The notes below the pieces were generated by a model, which saw only the letters and a program-made list of their open reading frames with translations, made no database searches and was not told the DNA's origin. Both the position numbers and the translations under genes were made by a program. A stretch of DNA of 64,000 nucleotides from Micrasema longulum (lineage: Eukaryota > Arthropoda > Insecta > Trichoptera > Brachycentridae). Positions 50,670-61,484 of this stretch are shown here, one piece after another; position 1 is the stretch's first letter, and every line of letters begins with the position of its first letter. The stretch is from the NCBI GenBank assembly GCA_022494885.1, contig JAGVSM010000219.1, forward strand, positions 124,001-188,000. Reading direction: 5' to 3'.

Positions 50670-51425
50670 TGTATTCTTAATAATTATTTTTCTACATTCT
50701 TCTAATTTTAAGATTTTTTTAATTTAACCGATGGGAAAAAATGAACTTCTGTTCTCTCTACTGAAATATATGTATGCATGTACAATATGTAAGATTAGTT
50801 TTATATATTTTTATTTTCTTTTTCTTATTACTTCATTTTCAATTTTTTGCTACTTTTGTGTAAAATATGTCTGTTCTTTATATATAAATATATGTAAAAC
50901 ATGTAAAAGCCTACAAGACGTTTAAATAAATAAATAAACATTGAAAGTAAAACTGGGAAATAATTTCATTTACACGTGTGGTAATGATTTTTAAATCAAA
51001 GTATAGTATTTCTTTTATTACATAAATAAAAGACGAGTGATACTTTAATCCTCAAATTTGGAATATCCAGTAGTCTCAAAGATGTCGGAAAAGCGATGAA
51101 ACCGGTCACTTGATATTTTAAATTTGTGGATTAAAGTATTAAAGTATTTTATTTATATAATAAATTTCGATGAACTTCCATCAAGAATTTTCATTTACAA
51201 ACTTATATGTATAGTCTTTTTTTACAGCACACAAATAATAATAAGGTGTCATGGGTTAAAACTAGAAATACCATGTTTGCGAATATCCTATTTTATTGTC
51301 CAGATGGGTTTCGCCATAAACAAAAAGATCAATTAGGGTTTCATAGACAAAAAAATGGGAACCGCTGATCTTTGTGACCATGGAGATATTCAAACCGTAA
51401 AATCGTATTATTTTTAAAAAAATAC
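50670..51425. other. AT-rich, no gene identified
   Basis: Short F/I/Y-rich ORFs (50731-50925, 51124-51336) look compositional. Confidence 0.5.
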
Positions 51426-51429
51426 AGAT

Positions 51430-51560
51430 ATTTCAAAATATATAAATAAAAGAAATATGGAAATGAGTGTAGATGCATTTACAGCACTTATGATCTGTCA
51501 TTGAATAATTATTAAACCATTTCTGAATATCATTTTGAGTATGTCCAAATGTTTGTGAAT
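51430..51560 (+). mobile_element. Family E fragment
   Basis: GAAATATGGAAATGAGTGTA, GCATTTACAGCACTTATGAT, CTGTCATTGAATAATTATT, then GAGTATGTCCAAATGTTTG out of normal order. Confidence 0.5.
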
Positions 51561-51689
51561 TACACCCACTTTTTTTTCAAATATACTTTTTTTTTCTATT
51601 TTATCATGAACATCATCATTATTCACCTTCTGTACCCAATGGTTCATAGGGAACTGAATTGTTATATTATATTCTACATTAATGAAAGG

Positions 51690-51955
51690 GATTAATACAA
51701 TAGTCGGGCTATGTCCACAGAATGAATGATGATCGTACCCCAAATAAATTTGTAATTACCACTCCGGAAGGCAAACGAAGCAGAGGCAGACCATAATTAA
51801 GATGGCGGGATGATGTGAAAAGTGACATGATGGCAATTGGCCTGAAGAACTGGAAAAGATCCGCAGGGTGCAGAAAATAATGGAGACGTATCTCGAAGGC
51901 GGGCAGGGCGCACAAAGAGATGTAGCACCACTAATGACCAATGATGATGATGAGA
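51690..51955 (+). pseudogene. RTE-type LINE C-terminus, copy 2
   Basis: VHRMNDDRTPNKFVITTPEG, KRSRGRP, stop, LRWRDDVKSDMMAIGLKNWK, RSAGC, then a GATGATGATGA tail at 51943-51953. It matches 18960-19200 closely and has the (GATGA) tail usual for RTE elements. Confidence 0.75.
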
Positions 51956-52039
51956 TTTTTTTTCTTAAAAGACCAATATCTCAACGGGGATAAAGTAAAT
52001 AAAGGTTTGATTGATATCTCAACCCAGATGTAGAAATTA

Positions 52040-52135
52040 TTAGGGAATGCGGAAATCTAGATATTAATAGAGCCTAACACCTGTCATTGGCTGGTTAAGG
52101 TACTCACTTACACACCGTGTAACTTTCACCAGTTT
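52040..52135 (+). mobile_element. Family E fragment
   Basis: GCGGAAATCTAGATATTAAT, ACACCTGTCATTGGCTGGTT, CACTTACACACCGTGTAAC. Confidence 0.55.
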
Positions 52136-52139
52136 TTTG

Positions 52140-53290
52140 TGATTTCAACTTCTAAAATTTTCAGAAGTTCACTCCTACTTTCTTTTATTCAATCTTCACC
52201 ACTTTTCATCATTTTTCTTCTTTTTTCTACTAGCTATCTCCTTGTTTTTTCTGTATTTCTTTTATTTTAATTTATATGAATAACATCGTTTCAGTAATTC
52301 ATCATTTTATTTTTTTATATTTTAAACCGTCGCGCGTTGCCTTATTTTATTACATTTCTGTGAACATATTATTGGATGGCAGGCTCTACTATTTACATGG
52401 ATATTTTTTAAATATTGTCTCTGTAAAAATACTTAAAATAGAGCCAATTAAACCTTTTTTGTATTTTTTTTTCATATAATAAAAAAATCTCAGATACACC
52501 AATTATTGGTGTACCAATTATTTTGACGTAATTTCATCATAATTTAAATAAAAATTAACAAAAAATTGTTATTAATTGGCTCTTCTGTAAAGTTGTTACA
52601 TATCCCTTAATGATTTTTCTTTCCTTCGTTGATACACAAAATAAGAAAAATGACATGTTAAATTTAAATAAATAAATAATGATTATAGAAATTTGAAATA
52701 AGTATGTAAGTCTAAAATATTTATTATTCATGGTGTGCGATGATATTTCCAATCATATTATTTTTAAAGTCAGTTATTATTTTTACTAAATACAAATCAA
52801 TTATTTGATGGGAAAGAAAAGAAAATAAATCAAATATAATTTCACTAGGTTTGCCGTTATTCTTTTATCGGTACGAGTATAATAAAAATATTGCATAGTG
52901 ACCATTAACTGCATTTCTGTGCCAAAAATGCAAATTTGCTTTAAATAATAAATACAAATGGTCAATTTGCAGACTAATATAAGTTTATCACATAATTTAC
53001 ACAATTTCATAAAGACAGCTTCTTGCTAGCCTACATAAATATGCAGATCAATGCAGGGGTCAAAATACGCATAGAAGATTCTCTGTTATAAAAGCATTGG
53101 AAGCGTAGAAAGCTAAATCGATTAAGACAACTTCATTTATATTGAAGAGAAGAGAAACAATATTAAAGGAAGAAAACAGCTAACAATTCACATACATTTA
53201 TGTTTTTTTTTACAGTAGACAATAGTCTGTTGTAAGGCTAACAAATTGTGAATTTACTGGTTTGCAATGGGACATAGTAATAAAAAATCT
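52140..53290. other. AT-rich, no gene identified
   Basis: Short ORFs at 52276-53010 show no known motifs. Nothing else recognised. Confidence 0.5.
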
Positions 53291-53299
53291 AACTATTAC

Positions 53300-53730
53300 T
53301 ACCAAAACGCCAATTCCCCGTAGGAATGATGGACCGCTACATAAGTCTATCCTAGCATATAATTGTAGCTTCTCCCACATTCCTTTCAATACATTCCCTT
53401 CGGTTCTGCCTGCTTTTGACATGACCGAACATAAGATTTTGGTTTATCTGATCATGCCACGTCTTTTTTGGTCGTCCTCGTCCCACGATACCGTTCATTC
53501 TCGTCGTATATACTTGTTTCACATTTTTTTCATTATCCATTTGTTTTACATGACCAAACTATCTCAGAGACCTTTTCTTAATCCTATCAATTTACTCAGA
53601 TTTACATTCTTGTCTGATTTCATTATTCGTAATCCTGTCAAACATTGTTTTAAAATTTTCACTGTTAAAGTTGGTTTCCAGAAGAAAGTCGCCCTTTTTA
53701 TCCGCTCGAAGTTGCAGTCATTCAGCAAAT
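53300..53730 (-). pseudogene. Family F LINE C-terminus, copy 5
   Basis: Minus frame 53352-53540: MDNEKNVKQVYTTRMNGIVG, RGRPKKTWHDQINQNLMFGH, VKSRQNRRECIERNVGEAT. Upstream (53550-53730) further family text (IDKI-type segment) is more decayed. Confidence 0.65.
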
Positions 53731-53869
53731 GAGAAAATATATGCCATCAGTGTAATTTTTTTAAGCCACGAAAGGAACTGAAGATAATAAATGTAAACAG
53801 TTAATATTGTTTATTTCATACAACTCCATGTTAATAATTTTAAAAGTCTTGGTCTTGTTACGAACGGCC

Positions 53870-54310
53870 TAATCTCTCGGAGTCACTATATTCACACCAT
53901 CCAGCATCTTATTTTTTAGTGATGAGGAAACCACAGAAAACTTGTCAGGAGAAGGCGGACTGTTGTAATTCGTCAAAAGATCTTCCGATCCACTTGAAGA
54001 GTGTTCGGAATTTGGTGTCCTGCTATTATTGATAATTTTTTATGCCTTTACTATATCTATAATCTATAATGTTACCTCTCTTAATAGGTCCTTATGAGTA
54101 ATTACTACATGAACATCGTATAAAACCTCATTTAGACTTCTGCATCGCGTCTCCAGTTGCATTATCTGCAGACTAAAAAAGGAGAAATGCATCAATATAT
54201 GGAAGACATCTTTGAGAGTAACATCATCGCATGGGTAAGTGTTGATCTCAGATATCTTGAATCTGTGTAAATATCTCATAAACACCCGCGTGCTATGGTG
54301 CTATGTAGTC
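53870..54310 (-). pseudogene. R1-like LINE C-terminus, copy 2
   Basis: Minus frame 54064-54285: FMRYLHRFKISEINTYPCDD, VTLKDVFHILMHFSFFSLQ, QLETRCRSLNEVLYD. Compared with 23590-23880 the first cysteine of the knuckle is Tyr and the last is Phe, so the zinc site is destroyed, but the frame stays open. 53870-54060 matches the 3' UTR at 23940-23995. Confidence 0.65.
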
Positions 54311-54319
54311 ACTACACAT

Positions 54320-54785
54320 TAAAAAATAAGAGATGTAAAAAGGGAAAAATGGAATATTTATAGGGAATGGCTTTCATTAACCATAATTTAATTCAAAGAT
54401 GATAATATTTCAAATCTAACTGCTGAAAACATGAAAAAAAACATTGGGTATCGCTAACGGCGAAACGTGCACCCGCACCAACTTCCCGGGTGCTACTAAG
54501 TAGCTAGTACTGGACTACGTGACGGGACATGTAGTGGATGTGTAACGCCAAGTGTTATTGGTATTCTGTGAGTATATTTTCAATGATATTTGTAATTTAT
54601 TACCAATTTCCGATATAAATGCTTTTTTTGTGCCTAATAAGTACTTATTATTTAATAACAAATTATTTTAGCCAATGCGTAAATGTTTAATGGAGGAATA
54701 CTGAAAACCTAAACCCGATATTTATTATATTTATAAAGATATTATAGTTATTAGAGGCAATATGTACTAGCTACACATCACCGGG
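54320..54785. other. No gene identified
   Basis: 54450-54560 is GC-richer (GCTAACGGCGAAACGTGCAC, CCAACTTCCCGGGTGCTACT) and may be the 5' UTR of the LINE whose ORF1 remnant lies on the other side, but orientation does not obviously fit. Confidence 0.4.
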
Positions 54786-54789
54786 GAGG

Positions 54790-55206
54790 GGGGTTAACGT
54801 GTTGTTCTTCGATTTGAACTCTTAAAGAAGATGCAATTCTTTTTGCTGCTTCTGCTAGTGGCTCTTCCTGAATCTGATTATCCCCTGCAATTTCTAGTCG
54901 GTCGGCTTTGGTCCATTGTTCACATTCACCCACTTTTGCCTCCAATCGACTTATTTTTAGAATATTTTCTTTGATTTCATGTTTTAGAATATTACATCCT
55001 TTTGAATGTCTTTTTAAGTTTTATTTCTCTCGTCTTATTTCTTTATTTCACTCATCAAATTTCTTCGATAGGAATGGCATTGCTATTGTCATATTACTTA
55101 CATCTTCTTGGAGCTGTGAAATAGCGTTCGCCACTCCCACATTTGTTGAAAAGAATGGTGATGTACATTCTTGGATTGCCTTGTTGATGTTCTTTTTTGG
55201 CGGCAT
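54790..55206 (-). pseudogene. LINE ORF1-like pseudogene
   Basis: Opens with an ATG at 55206 and reads MPPKKNINKAIQECTSPFFS, then TNVGVANAISQLQEDV to a stop after 52 codons. Downstream frames continue with K/E-rich heptad-like sequence (coiled coil), ISRLEAKVGECEQWTKADR and EPLAEAAKRIASSLRVQIE. Coiled coil followed by an R(N)NLEI-x-G ... A..IA..L.V region is the layout of ORF1 RNA-binding proteins of several non-LTR families. Several frame changes. Confidence 0.5.
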
Positions 55207-55321
55207 ATTAGTATTTATTATTTAAATAATTTATTATAAATTGTTTTAAAAAATTCACTGAGATGACACTATTCCGAACTTAAATAACTTTTATAAATAT
55301 TAAACACTGACAATATTCCCT

Positions 55322-55385
55322 ATTGAAAAATGTTTTCCCTCTCTTTTGCAATAGATTTCAAACTTAATAATTTCCCACAGAATGT
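55322..55385 (-). mobile_element. Family E scrap
   Basis: AAAAATGTTTTCCCTCTCTT, TTGCAATAGATTTCAAACTT: inverted arm segment. Confidence 0.55.
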
Positions 55386-55604
55386 TTCATGCTAATTATT
55401 ATAAAACATATTTAAGAATATCAAAATACAATATTACGCTAGAATAGCGGTGTATCTGTGAAATAAGATATTTTTCTATCAAGAGATGGACACTATCAAA
55501 TTATTTTTACGAAAATAAATATATCGTCGGCGTGGATCAGACTACCATTGTTATAAAACAATATAAAAGGTCATAACGCTGATAAAAGGAAGATGCAACA
55601 TCAA

Positions 55605-55660
55605 CATTTATTTACGTATTACAACAGAGATGGAAAACATTTTAGAGAAGGGAATATATA
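55605..55660 (+). mobile_element. Family E scrap
   Basis: TTACAACAGAGATGGAAAAC, ATTTTAGAGAAGGGAATATA, directly abutting the Penelope-like end at 55662. Confidence 0.6.
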
Positions 55661-55661
55661 T

Positions 55662-55795
55662 GGTGCGATGGTTTTCACGGTCACTGTTATCTATATGTTT
55701 CTTTTTTGGGTGATACCGTGTGTGTTGGATTTGTTCCGACGTTTCGGCTACCATTGCAGGAGTCATCTGTTTACCCTGAAGGTACAGACAGACAT
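55662..55795 (-). mobile_element. Penelope-like 3' end fragment
   Basis: GTGCGATGGTTTTCACGGTC, ACTGTTATCTATATGTTTCT, TTTTTGGGTGATACCGTGTG, TTCCGACGTTTCGGCTACCA, TTGCAGGAGTCATCTG. It defines the family terminus together with 9175 and 43411. Confidence 0.7.
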
Positions 55796-55929
55796 AGGCC
55801 TTGACTTCTATGTTCCCTTCTCTAAAAAAATGTAAAGTTATGAATGGTCTAAGAAATAAGTGTTTTGAGAATTATATATTTAATAATATTTTTCACAAAG
55901 TTAATGCCGAATTAATCAACAACAACTAC

Positions 55930-56285
55930 AAACCATCACGCCGTTTCCCCGTAAGGGTAGGCAGAGAGGATAGAACGCCACATCACTCAATCTTGGCATC
56001 CAGATCTCGCTTTCTCTACATTCATACATCTTCTCATGCACGCGCGCCGTTTATTCCAACTTTTGACATGTCCATCTTCAAGTATTTGCTGGATTTGGTC
56101 ATGCCATGTTTTTTCTCAGTCTTCCTCTATTTCTGCATCCATCAACATTCGTATCGTAAATATTTTTAGCCGTTCTTTTGCTGTCCGTTCGTTCTATATG
56201 TCCGAACCAGCGCAGAGCTCCTTTCTTGATTTTGTCGATAATGCTTGTCTCAGCCTTACATAATGTACGGATCTCAAACTTTACA
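55930..56285 (-). pseudogene. Family F LINE C-terminus, copy 6
   Basis: Plus-strand AACCATCACGCCGTTTCCCC, GTAAGGGTAGGCAGAGAGGA mark the inverted 3' coding end (WRSILSAYPYGETA). Upstream text CCATGTTTTTTCTCAGTCTT, TTTGCTGTCCGTTCGTTCTA, CGAACCAGCGCAGAGCTC extends further 5' than copy 3 (FGHVERT plus RSSALVRT-like residues). Confidence 0.7.
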
Positions 56286-56289
56286 ACAA

Positions 56290-56770
56290 ATTAATCAATT
56301 ATATAAATTAATAATTACTACACATTTTTTGTCTAACATCATTTGTAAATTAATTTTTACGATGCATAAAATTTATTATGCATTGACATCTTTCTTAAAA
56401 ACTGTATTGTCTATTGAGAAGTATGTACCTAAGTTTCAAAATATTTTTATATACATATTCATATATTTTCATGGTTTTTACTATGTATTCAATGCACTTA
56501 TTACTTTGTTTTTGTAAAAAAAAATTGTTACGTTTTTTTACTACATTTTTACTACAATTTTACTATGTTTTTATTACATTTTACCATGTTTTTACTCCAT
56601 TTTTTATAACTGTATCTTTATAACTGTTTCTTTAAATTGATTACTGTTTTTTATATTTTTTTTACTGTCTTAGAACGGGGTAAATAACCCTAGTTAGACA
56701 GTCAAAGCAACTTTACATTAATTATAATTTTGAGTATGTAATAAAATGATAATAAATAAATTAATAAATA
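56290..56770 (+). mobile_element. T-rich LINE 3' UTR and tail, copy 2
   Basis: T-rich 56440-56670, then CTTAGAACGGGGTAAATAAC, CCTAGTTAGACAGTCAAAGC and AATAAATAAATTAATAAATA. It has the undisrupted CTTAGAAC site into which family F inserted in the copy at 22385. Confidence 0.6.
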
Positions 56771-56774
56771 AAAT

Positions 56775-57065
56775 AAATTGGTTATAATTTTAAACAATCT
56801 TTCTAACATAAAAGTATATATTAGACTAACGATTCTGTCCTTTATCTAAATGTTCGATTACTCAATTGACTCGGTAAGCAGCGCCTAAAGTCTCGCTGAG
56901 AACAGTATGTAATTAAGTTATTTTAACGCTTAAATTAATGTTTACATATTTGTCATATTGTTTAGATTATGATAGAAAAAAAAACATCCAGGTATGAATC
57001 AAAATCCAAATCACGGACTAAATATTATTGATAGCATAAATAATAATTGTCTTTAAAAATATTTA
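56775..57065. other. AT-rich, no gene identified
   Basis: Nothing recognised. Confidence 0.5.
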
Positions 57066-57072
57066 AAATAAA

Positions 57073-57165
57073 AATAAAACTTTTTTTTTCACAACAGGCC
57101 AGAAGGCTTAATAACAGTGGTGAATGTCAGCACAGAACATCCAGACTTGTGAAAAATTTATGTGT
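57073..57165 (-). mobile_element. SINE B 3' fragment
   Basis: TTTTTTTTTCACAACAGGCC, AGAAGGCTTAATAACAGTGG, TGAATGTCAGCACAGAACAT, CCAGACTTGTGAAAAATTTA. The head is replaced by a repeat G fragment. Confidence 0.65.
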
Positions 57166-57245
57166 TCTTTTTAACCAATACCGACCGATTTCAAAGCTAC
57201 ACAAGATTTTTCATCGAGGTATACTTATAAATCTTATCATTTTGT
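57166..57245 (-). repeat. Repeat G fragment
   Basis: ACCAATACCGACCGATTTCA AAGCTACACAAGATTTTTC: inverted relative to 57640 and 60470. Confidence 0.45.
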
Positions 57246-57269
57246 ATTTAAAAAAAAATAAAAAAATAT

Positions 57270-57635
57270 TTATTTATTTATTTACACGCCCTACGGGCTT
57301 TTGCATATATTAGAAATTACATTCAAGTGCAGCAGTGAAACATATGTATTTAAATTAAGTTAAAATTAAAGATAACATAAGAAAAGCTAAAAGATACAAT
57401 AATAAGTAAAAATCAGGAAATGTACCAACATAGGTATAGGGTACATAGAAAAATATTTAATAAGTTTACATATGAAAACATACACACATACATATACATA
57501 CATATAAGTTTATATATTATTATAGAGATACATGAGAAAAAAAATAGTAAATAAAGAAGAATATTAAGAAATTTTGTACAAATTAATTTATAATCTTTTG
57601 AATACTTAACCTTTATTTATATAAAGACAGACGAA
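57270..57635. other. AT-rich, possible LINE end
   Basis: TTTATTTACACGCCCTACGG GCTTTTGC at 57278-57305 resembles inverted LINE 3' ends (compare 25450, 42925). The remainder is A/T-rich with CATACATATACATACATATA near 57488. Confidence 0.4.
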
Positions 57636-57639
57636 ATAT

Positions 57640-57740
57640 ATCAACTTCTTGATACAGAATATTGCGTTGCTTTGAAACCGATTGGGAGAAGAAAATAATT
57701 GGTTAAAAACAAACTTGATTTATTAGCTTTTTATATTATA
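57640..57740 (+). repeat. Repeat G copy
   Basis: GCGTTGCTTTGAAACCGATT, GGGAGAAGAAAATAATTGGT, TAAAAACAAACTTGATTTAT. Confidence 0.5.
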
Positions 57741-57796
57741 ATTAATAACGACAAAGTTGGTGTTTTATATTTAATTCAAGTGTTTCATCAATATTC

Positions 57797-58018
57797 CCTT
57801 TCCGCATCTAATGGTGCATAGGGTACTTCATTGGTTCACCAATCGCAGCGTATCTCGATCATTTCATTTTTTAAACTTAAATTTTCTTTTGTTACATGAA
57901 AGTAAGATGATCAGTCTTACGCTTCAGGTAGCAGTCCAGGGACTATGAAATATTCTGGTGTGAAAACACCCTTTCAAATAAATATTTCATACCAACCATG
58001 TCGGGAATCGATCGGTTG
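57797..58018 (-). mobile_element. SINE A, inverted copy
   Basis: TTTCCGCATCTAATGGTGCA, TAGGGTACTTCATTGGTTCA, GCAGCGTATCTCGATCATTT, TTACATGAAAGTAAGATGAT, CGCTTCAGGTAGCAGTCCAG, ATTCTGGTGTGAAAACACCC, CCAACCATGTCGGGAATCGA. The tRNA-like head is cut within the B box. Confidence 0.8.
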
Positions 58019-58039
58019 ACGTTTCTGAAGTTTAAGAGG

Positions 58040-58375
58040 TAAAACCTTTATTGTGCGGGTGAAATTCATATGATTGAATTATTTCATCATATTTCATCTG
58101 AAAATATTTAACGGATATAACAGGGAAGAATCGAAGGAATATAGATGTTCAAATATAGGCAGACTGGTACATGTTACACAGTGTGTAAAGTTGCCACTTA
58201 AACCAGCCAATGACAAGTCATAAATCCAGTGGATACCTAGACTTCTATATTTCGTTCTCTAAAATGTTCTTCATCTCTGTTTTAATATGTTAATATTAGC
58301 AGTTCCTTAGGAGGTTGAATTCAGTATTTATCTTCTATTCATTTGGACAAACACAAAACATTATTAATTTCAAGG
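58040..58375 (-). mobile_element. Family E, long inverted copy
   Basis: GTGAAATTCATATGATTGAA, AGAATCGAAGGAATATAGAT, ACAGTGTGTAAAGTTGCCAC, TTAAACCAGCCAATGACAAG, ATACCTAGACTTCTATATTT, TTCATCTCTGTTTTAATATG, TTTGGACAAACACAAAACAT. Same order as 5338-5680, inverted. Confidence 0.75.
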
Positions 58376-58379
58376 ATGT

Positions 58380-58728
58380 CTTTAAAAAAATTAACGGTTT
58401 TAAATAAAAATAAAAATAAATTTAATTAATAAATAAGTTACAAATACAAAAAAACGCAAATTATCAAAATAACTGCTAATATTAGAACATATTTTTATGG
58501 CAACCTAAAACATTGTTGTATTTTTTTATACTATCCTTGATATTTATGATCATTAGATCAATTAACAGTAAGTAGGTACCAAAAGATTTTAAACTTACAT
58601 AAACAATTTCACTCAAAATAAACAGATCGAAGATCTTTTAAAGACTTTTTTAATTTATGTAACCATTCATTATTAAAACAAAATAAAACATTGGTTTGGG
58701 AATTTTTTTATATTTTTTATTTGTGTAA
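58380..58728. other. AT-rich, no gene identified
   Basis: Nothing recognised. Confidence 0.5.
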
Positions 58729-58733
58729 ATGTT

Positions 58734-59240
58734 ATGCAACTATCCCGAATGCACCCCTGCCCATTGCATCTTCCATTCAACAAAGGTGCCTTCTCACGCG
58801 CCGACACTTCCGCCAAGTGCCAACGAATCGCCGTCAATAACGCAAGCTTAACTTTGACCCGAAGGCCGAACCCCACAACTTCTAAAGCGAAACCTCGCGT
58901 TGTAACCAAACGAAAATTTAACAAACGGACAAAATCTATGCAACTCCTGTGAAAGTTTAACTTTAAACCAACTCAAAAGGTCAGTAATCGCGTATCGGTA
59001 ATCTTTCGGCTGTACTTCACAGTGGTTATTTTGTTTATTGTTCGGACGGTTTAACCAACTGCGGGCGGTTTTGGAGTTGAATTGGTATGGCGTAATCGGG
59101 CAGTTTGAATTGATTAGATTGTGATGGTTCGGTCTAAATGCCACGCTAGAAAAGAGATTATCTTCGATTCGCGGTTTGGCCGACATACTCGTTCCAACTT
59201 CGCAACCTCTGGTCAAAGGTGACCTAAAGAAATACGTCAC
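58734..59240. other. GC-richer block with overlapping ORFs, unidentified
   Basis: About 500 bp with higher GC and no match elsewhere in the window. The plus frame 58734-58952 starts with ATG (MQLSRMHPCPLHLPFNKGAF...KRKFNKRTK), basic. The minus frame 58848-59240 is open for 130 codons (internal ATG: MSAKPRIEDNLFSSVAF), starting formally at GTG. The frames compete and none is recognisable. TGGTCAAAGGTGA at 59210-59222 is a good DR1 nuclear-receptor (HNF4/USP-like) site. It could be a conserved non-coding element, a promoter, or an exon. Confidence 0.35.
59210..59222 (+). promoter_or_regulatory. DR1-type nuclear receptor motif
   Basis: TGGTCAAAGGTGA matches two AGGTCA-like half-sites spaced by one base (HNF4/USP class). 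Motif match only. Confidence 0.25.
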
Positions 59241-59484
59241 GACCTCGACTTATAGGTATCAGAATAAAATATTAATCTATCGATTCACTCACAACTACAC
59301 GAAAAGGGTTTTAGCCAATCCTAACCATCCAACAATGTATAAACATCTGTGATGCTTGTGGCATACCTAGATACCTACAGCCATTACACTGTCGATTTCT
59401 TTGATCAAATCATTCATTACGAGGAGGTTCAGTGGATTTAAAAAACAATATGAAAATATTTGTTAATTTTTTTACTTTTTCTTA

Positions 59485-59745
59485 GACCAGTTGGTTTTAG
59501 AACCAAATTTTTTGGTGAAATCTAGTCCTTGTCTTGTAGACATTAAAAAAATTCAATCTTTGCAAAACTCGGCTCTTATTTTAATTAACAGATCAGCTAG
59601 AATTGATAAGGAACCCGAACTTTTAAAAAAGCAAGGGTGCCTGTCCGTAAATGCTATTCTTTGGCTTAAATTTGTTGCTAGATATCGATTTGATAGTAAC
59701 TACCAAAAAATGTATTTACATACACATAATACAAGGTTAGCATAA
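59485..59745 (+). pseudogene. LINE ORF2 C-terminal fragment
   Basis: VDIKKIQSLQNSALILINRS, EPELLKKQGCLSVNAILWLK and RLA before the stop. The (I)xxIQxLQNxALxxI ... EPLLxKLxxLSV layout is common to C-termini of Jockey/CR1 elements. It continues, broken, to about 59885 (KLILKENIDKTFKKK then stop). Confidence 0.6.
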
Positions 59746-59889
59746 CGTGAAAGCTTGTCAGTACCGAGGTTTGTACACATATATGGCCAAAAAACACTTC
59801 ATTATACAATTACTAAAATTTAGAATAAGATTCCTAAGCTGATCTTAAAAGAAAATATTGACAAAACTTTTAAGAAAAAAATAATTTAA

Positions 59890-60465
59890 TCACTAATATG
59901 TAACAAAGCTTTAGATTGATTATTATTTTATGTTAACAGTCATCTATTTAAATTTTTGTAAATAAATTTTGTGTAGAAATTCGTTTGCTTTTAGTTTTCA
60001 ATAATGTTTATATTACTTTTTAAATTTTAAATGAAATACATAAGTATATAATTTCTCCAACGTTTTTCTCTGTAAAAGAAAAATACAAAACCTGCTGACA
60101 AGCCGGTTTCGCGGTTTAGTGGGTTTCATTTTTTTCCTTTCATATTTTCTGTTCATGTCTACCATCTTAAATAAAAACAAATACAAAAAATATTAATTAG
60201 GTAAAAATTCAAATTATTGTTGAAAAATAATATTTTGAGATCCTTTGTCCTGATCTGATCCTTTACACATAATATCGAAATGATATTTCATTAAAAACAT
60301 TTAAATTTAATATTAATTCTATATTTGAAGCTCTAACTTCATTATAATGAAATAAATAAAACAAGTATTTTTTTTCCTCACGAGATTTATTGAGTCCACG
60401 TGTAGTATTTAGTTAACATGATAAAAATAAAATAGAAATTAATTCATTAGTTACGTAAACCTTGA
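59890..60465. other. AT-rich, no gene identified
   Basis: CTGACAAGCCGGTTTCGCGG TTTAGTGGGTTTC near 60096 recalls the SINE C body end but is too short to assign. Confidence 0.45.
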
Positions 60466-60469
60466 CAAA

Positions 60470-60550
60470 AAAGCTTGTTTGCTTTGAAACCGGTCGGAAA
60501 AAAAAAAGAATTAGTGGTTAAAAACTAAGTTGTTTTACTTATTTTACATT
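60470..60550 (+). repeat. Repeat G copy
   Basis: TTTGCTTTGAAACCGGTCGG, then AGAATTAGTGGTTAAAAACT. See 57640. Confidence 0.5.
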
Positions 60551-60654
60551 CAAATTTATTTATTTATTATGGAAATTAAAGACGAGTGAAAGGTGCTTAT
60601 TTAAAAAAAAAACAATAACCAGTGGCCGCTTTCATCGCTGTCGCGAAATCTTCG

Positions 60655-60800
60655 TGACTGGTAGCCCAAGCAGTTAGAGGGCTTATCGTCATTGGCTGTT
60701 TTAAGTGACCAGTTTACGCACTGTGTAACATTAACTATTTTGCCTATGATCAAACATTCATCATATTTATTCAATTCTTCTATCTGTTCCAAATTCACAA
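60655..60800 (+). mobile_element. Family E fragment
   Basis: GAGGGCTTATCGTCATTGGC, TGTTTTAAGTGACCAGTTTA, ACTGTGTAACATTAACTATT, TTCAATTCTTCTATCTGTTC. Confidence 0.6.
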
Positions 60801-60804
60801 CAGT

Positions 60805-61385
60805 TAACTGTTTTGTATAAGTTGTTGACTAAATTTACAATCCATATCCCCTCTACACACTCACATACATAATTTTGCAGCTTGTATAGTTTAAACTTAT
60901 TTTTTAAACCATGCTACGATAGCGATAAAACTAGTTATTGGGTTGTCAAACTAAGTAGATATATATGTACCTTAAAGGATAAACCACAGGAGTCACATTG
61001 AACGAAATATTAAGGAAACAAGATTATATGATTGTGCGATTTCCAAAATAGCATAACTTATGAACCAAATGGAATAATTTAAACCTATAAAGACCTTTCA
61101 ATGTAAAATAATGTTTTTTTTTCTTTAATATTAGTAGTTCATAATAAAATAGTATATCTGGAACTACTGATGTTTTTGCATCAAAACAGAGTGGACTGCA
61201 GATTTTTTTTTTTATTCAAAAAGCGTTATCACAACGAGTTGACTTTGATTTTTTCTTCAAGTAAAAAATACATTATTGCGATAATTTAGCGATGTTTAAT
61301 CCTCTAAGGTACAGATATATGAAAGTCAAGCGGTATTAAAAAAAAATATATATATAGTATGGTTGTGTGTAAATAGAAAGCATTT
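60805..61385. other. AT-rich, no gene identified
   Basis: Nothing recognised. Confidence 0.5.
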
Positions 61386-61389
61386 CATT

Positions 61390-61480
61390 TTTTTGTTGCA
61401 ACACAACAGGCTAGGAGGCCCAATTACAGTTATGAAATACAATACAGAATATCCAAGCTTGAGGAAAATCACATTTCACA
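61390..61480 (-). mobile_element. SINE B 3' fragment
   Basis: TTTTTTTGTTGCAACACAAC, AGGCTAGGAGGCCCAATTAC, AGAATATCCAAGCTTGAGGA, AAATCACATTT. tRNA head missing. Confidence 0.65.
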
Positions 61481-61484
61481 AAAA

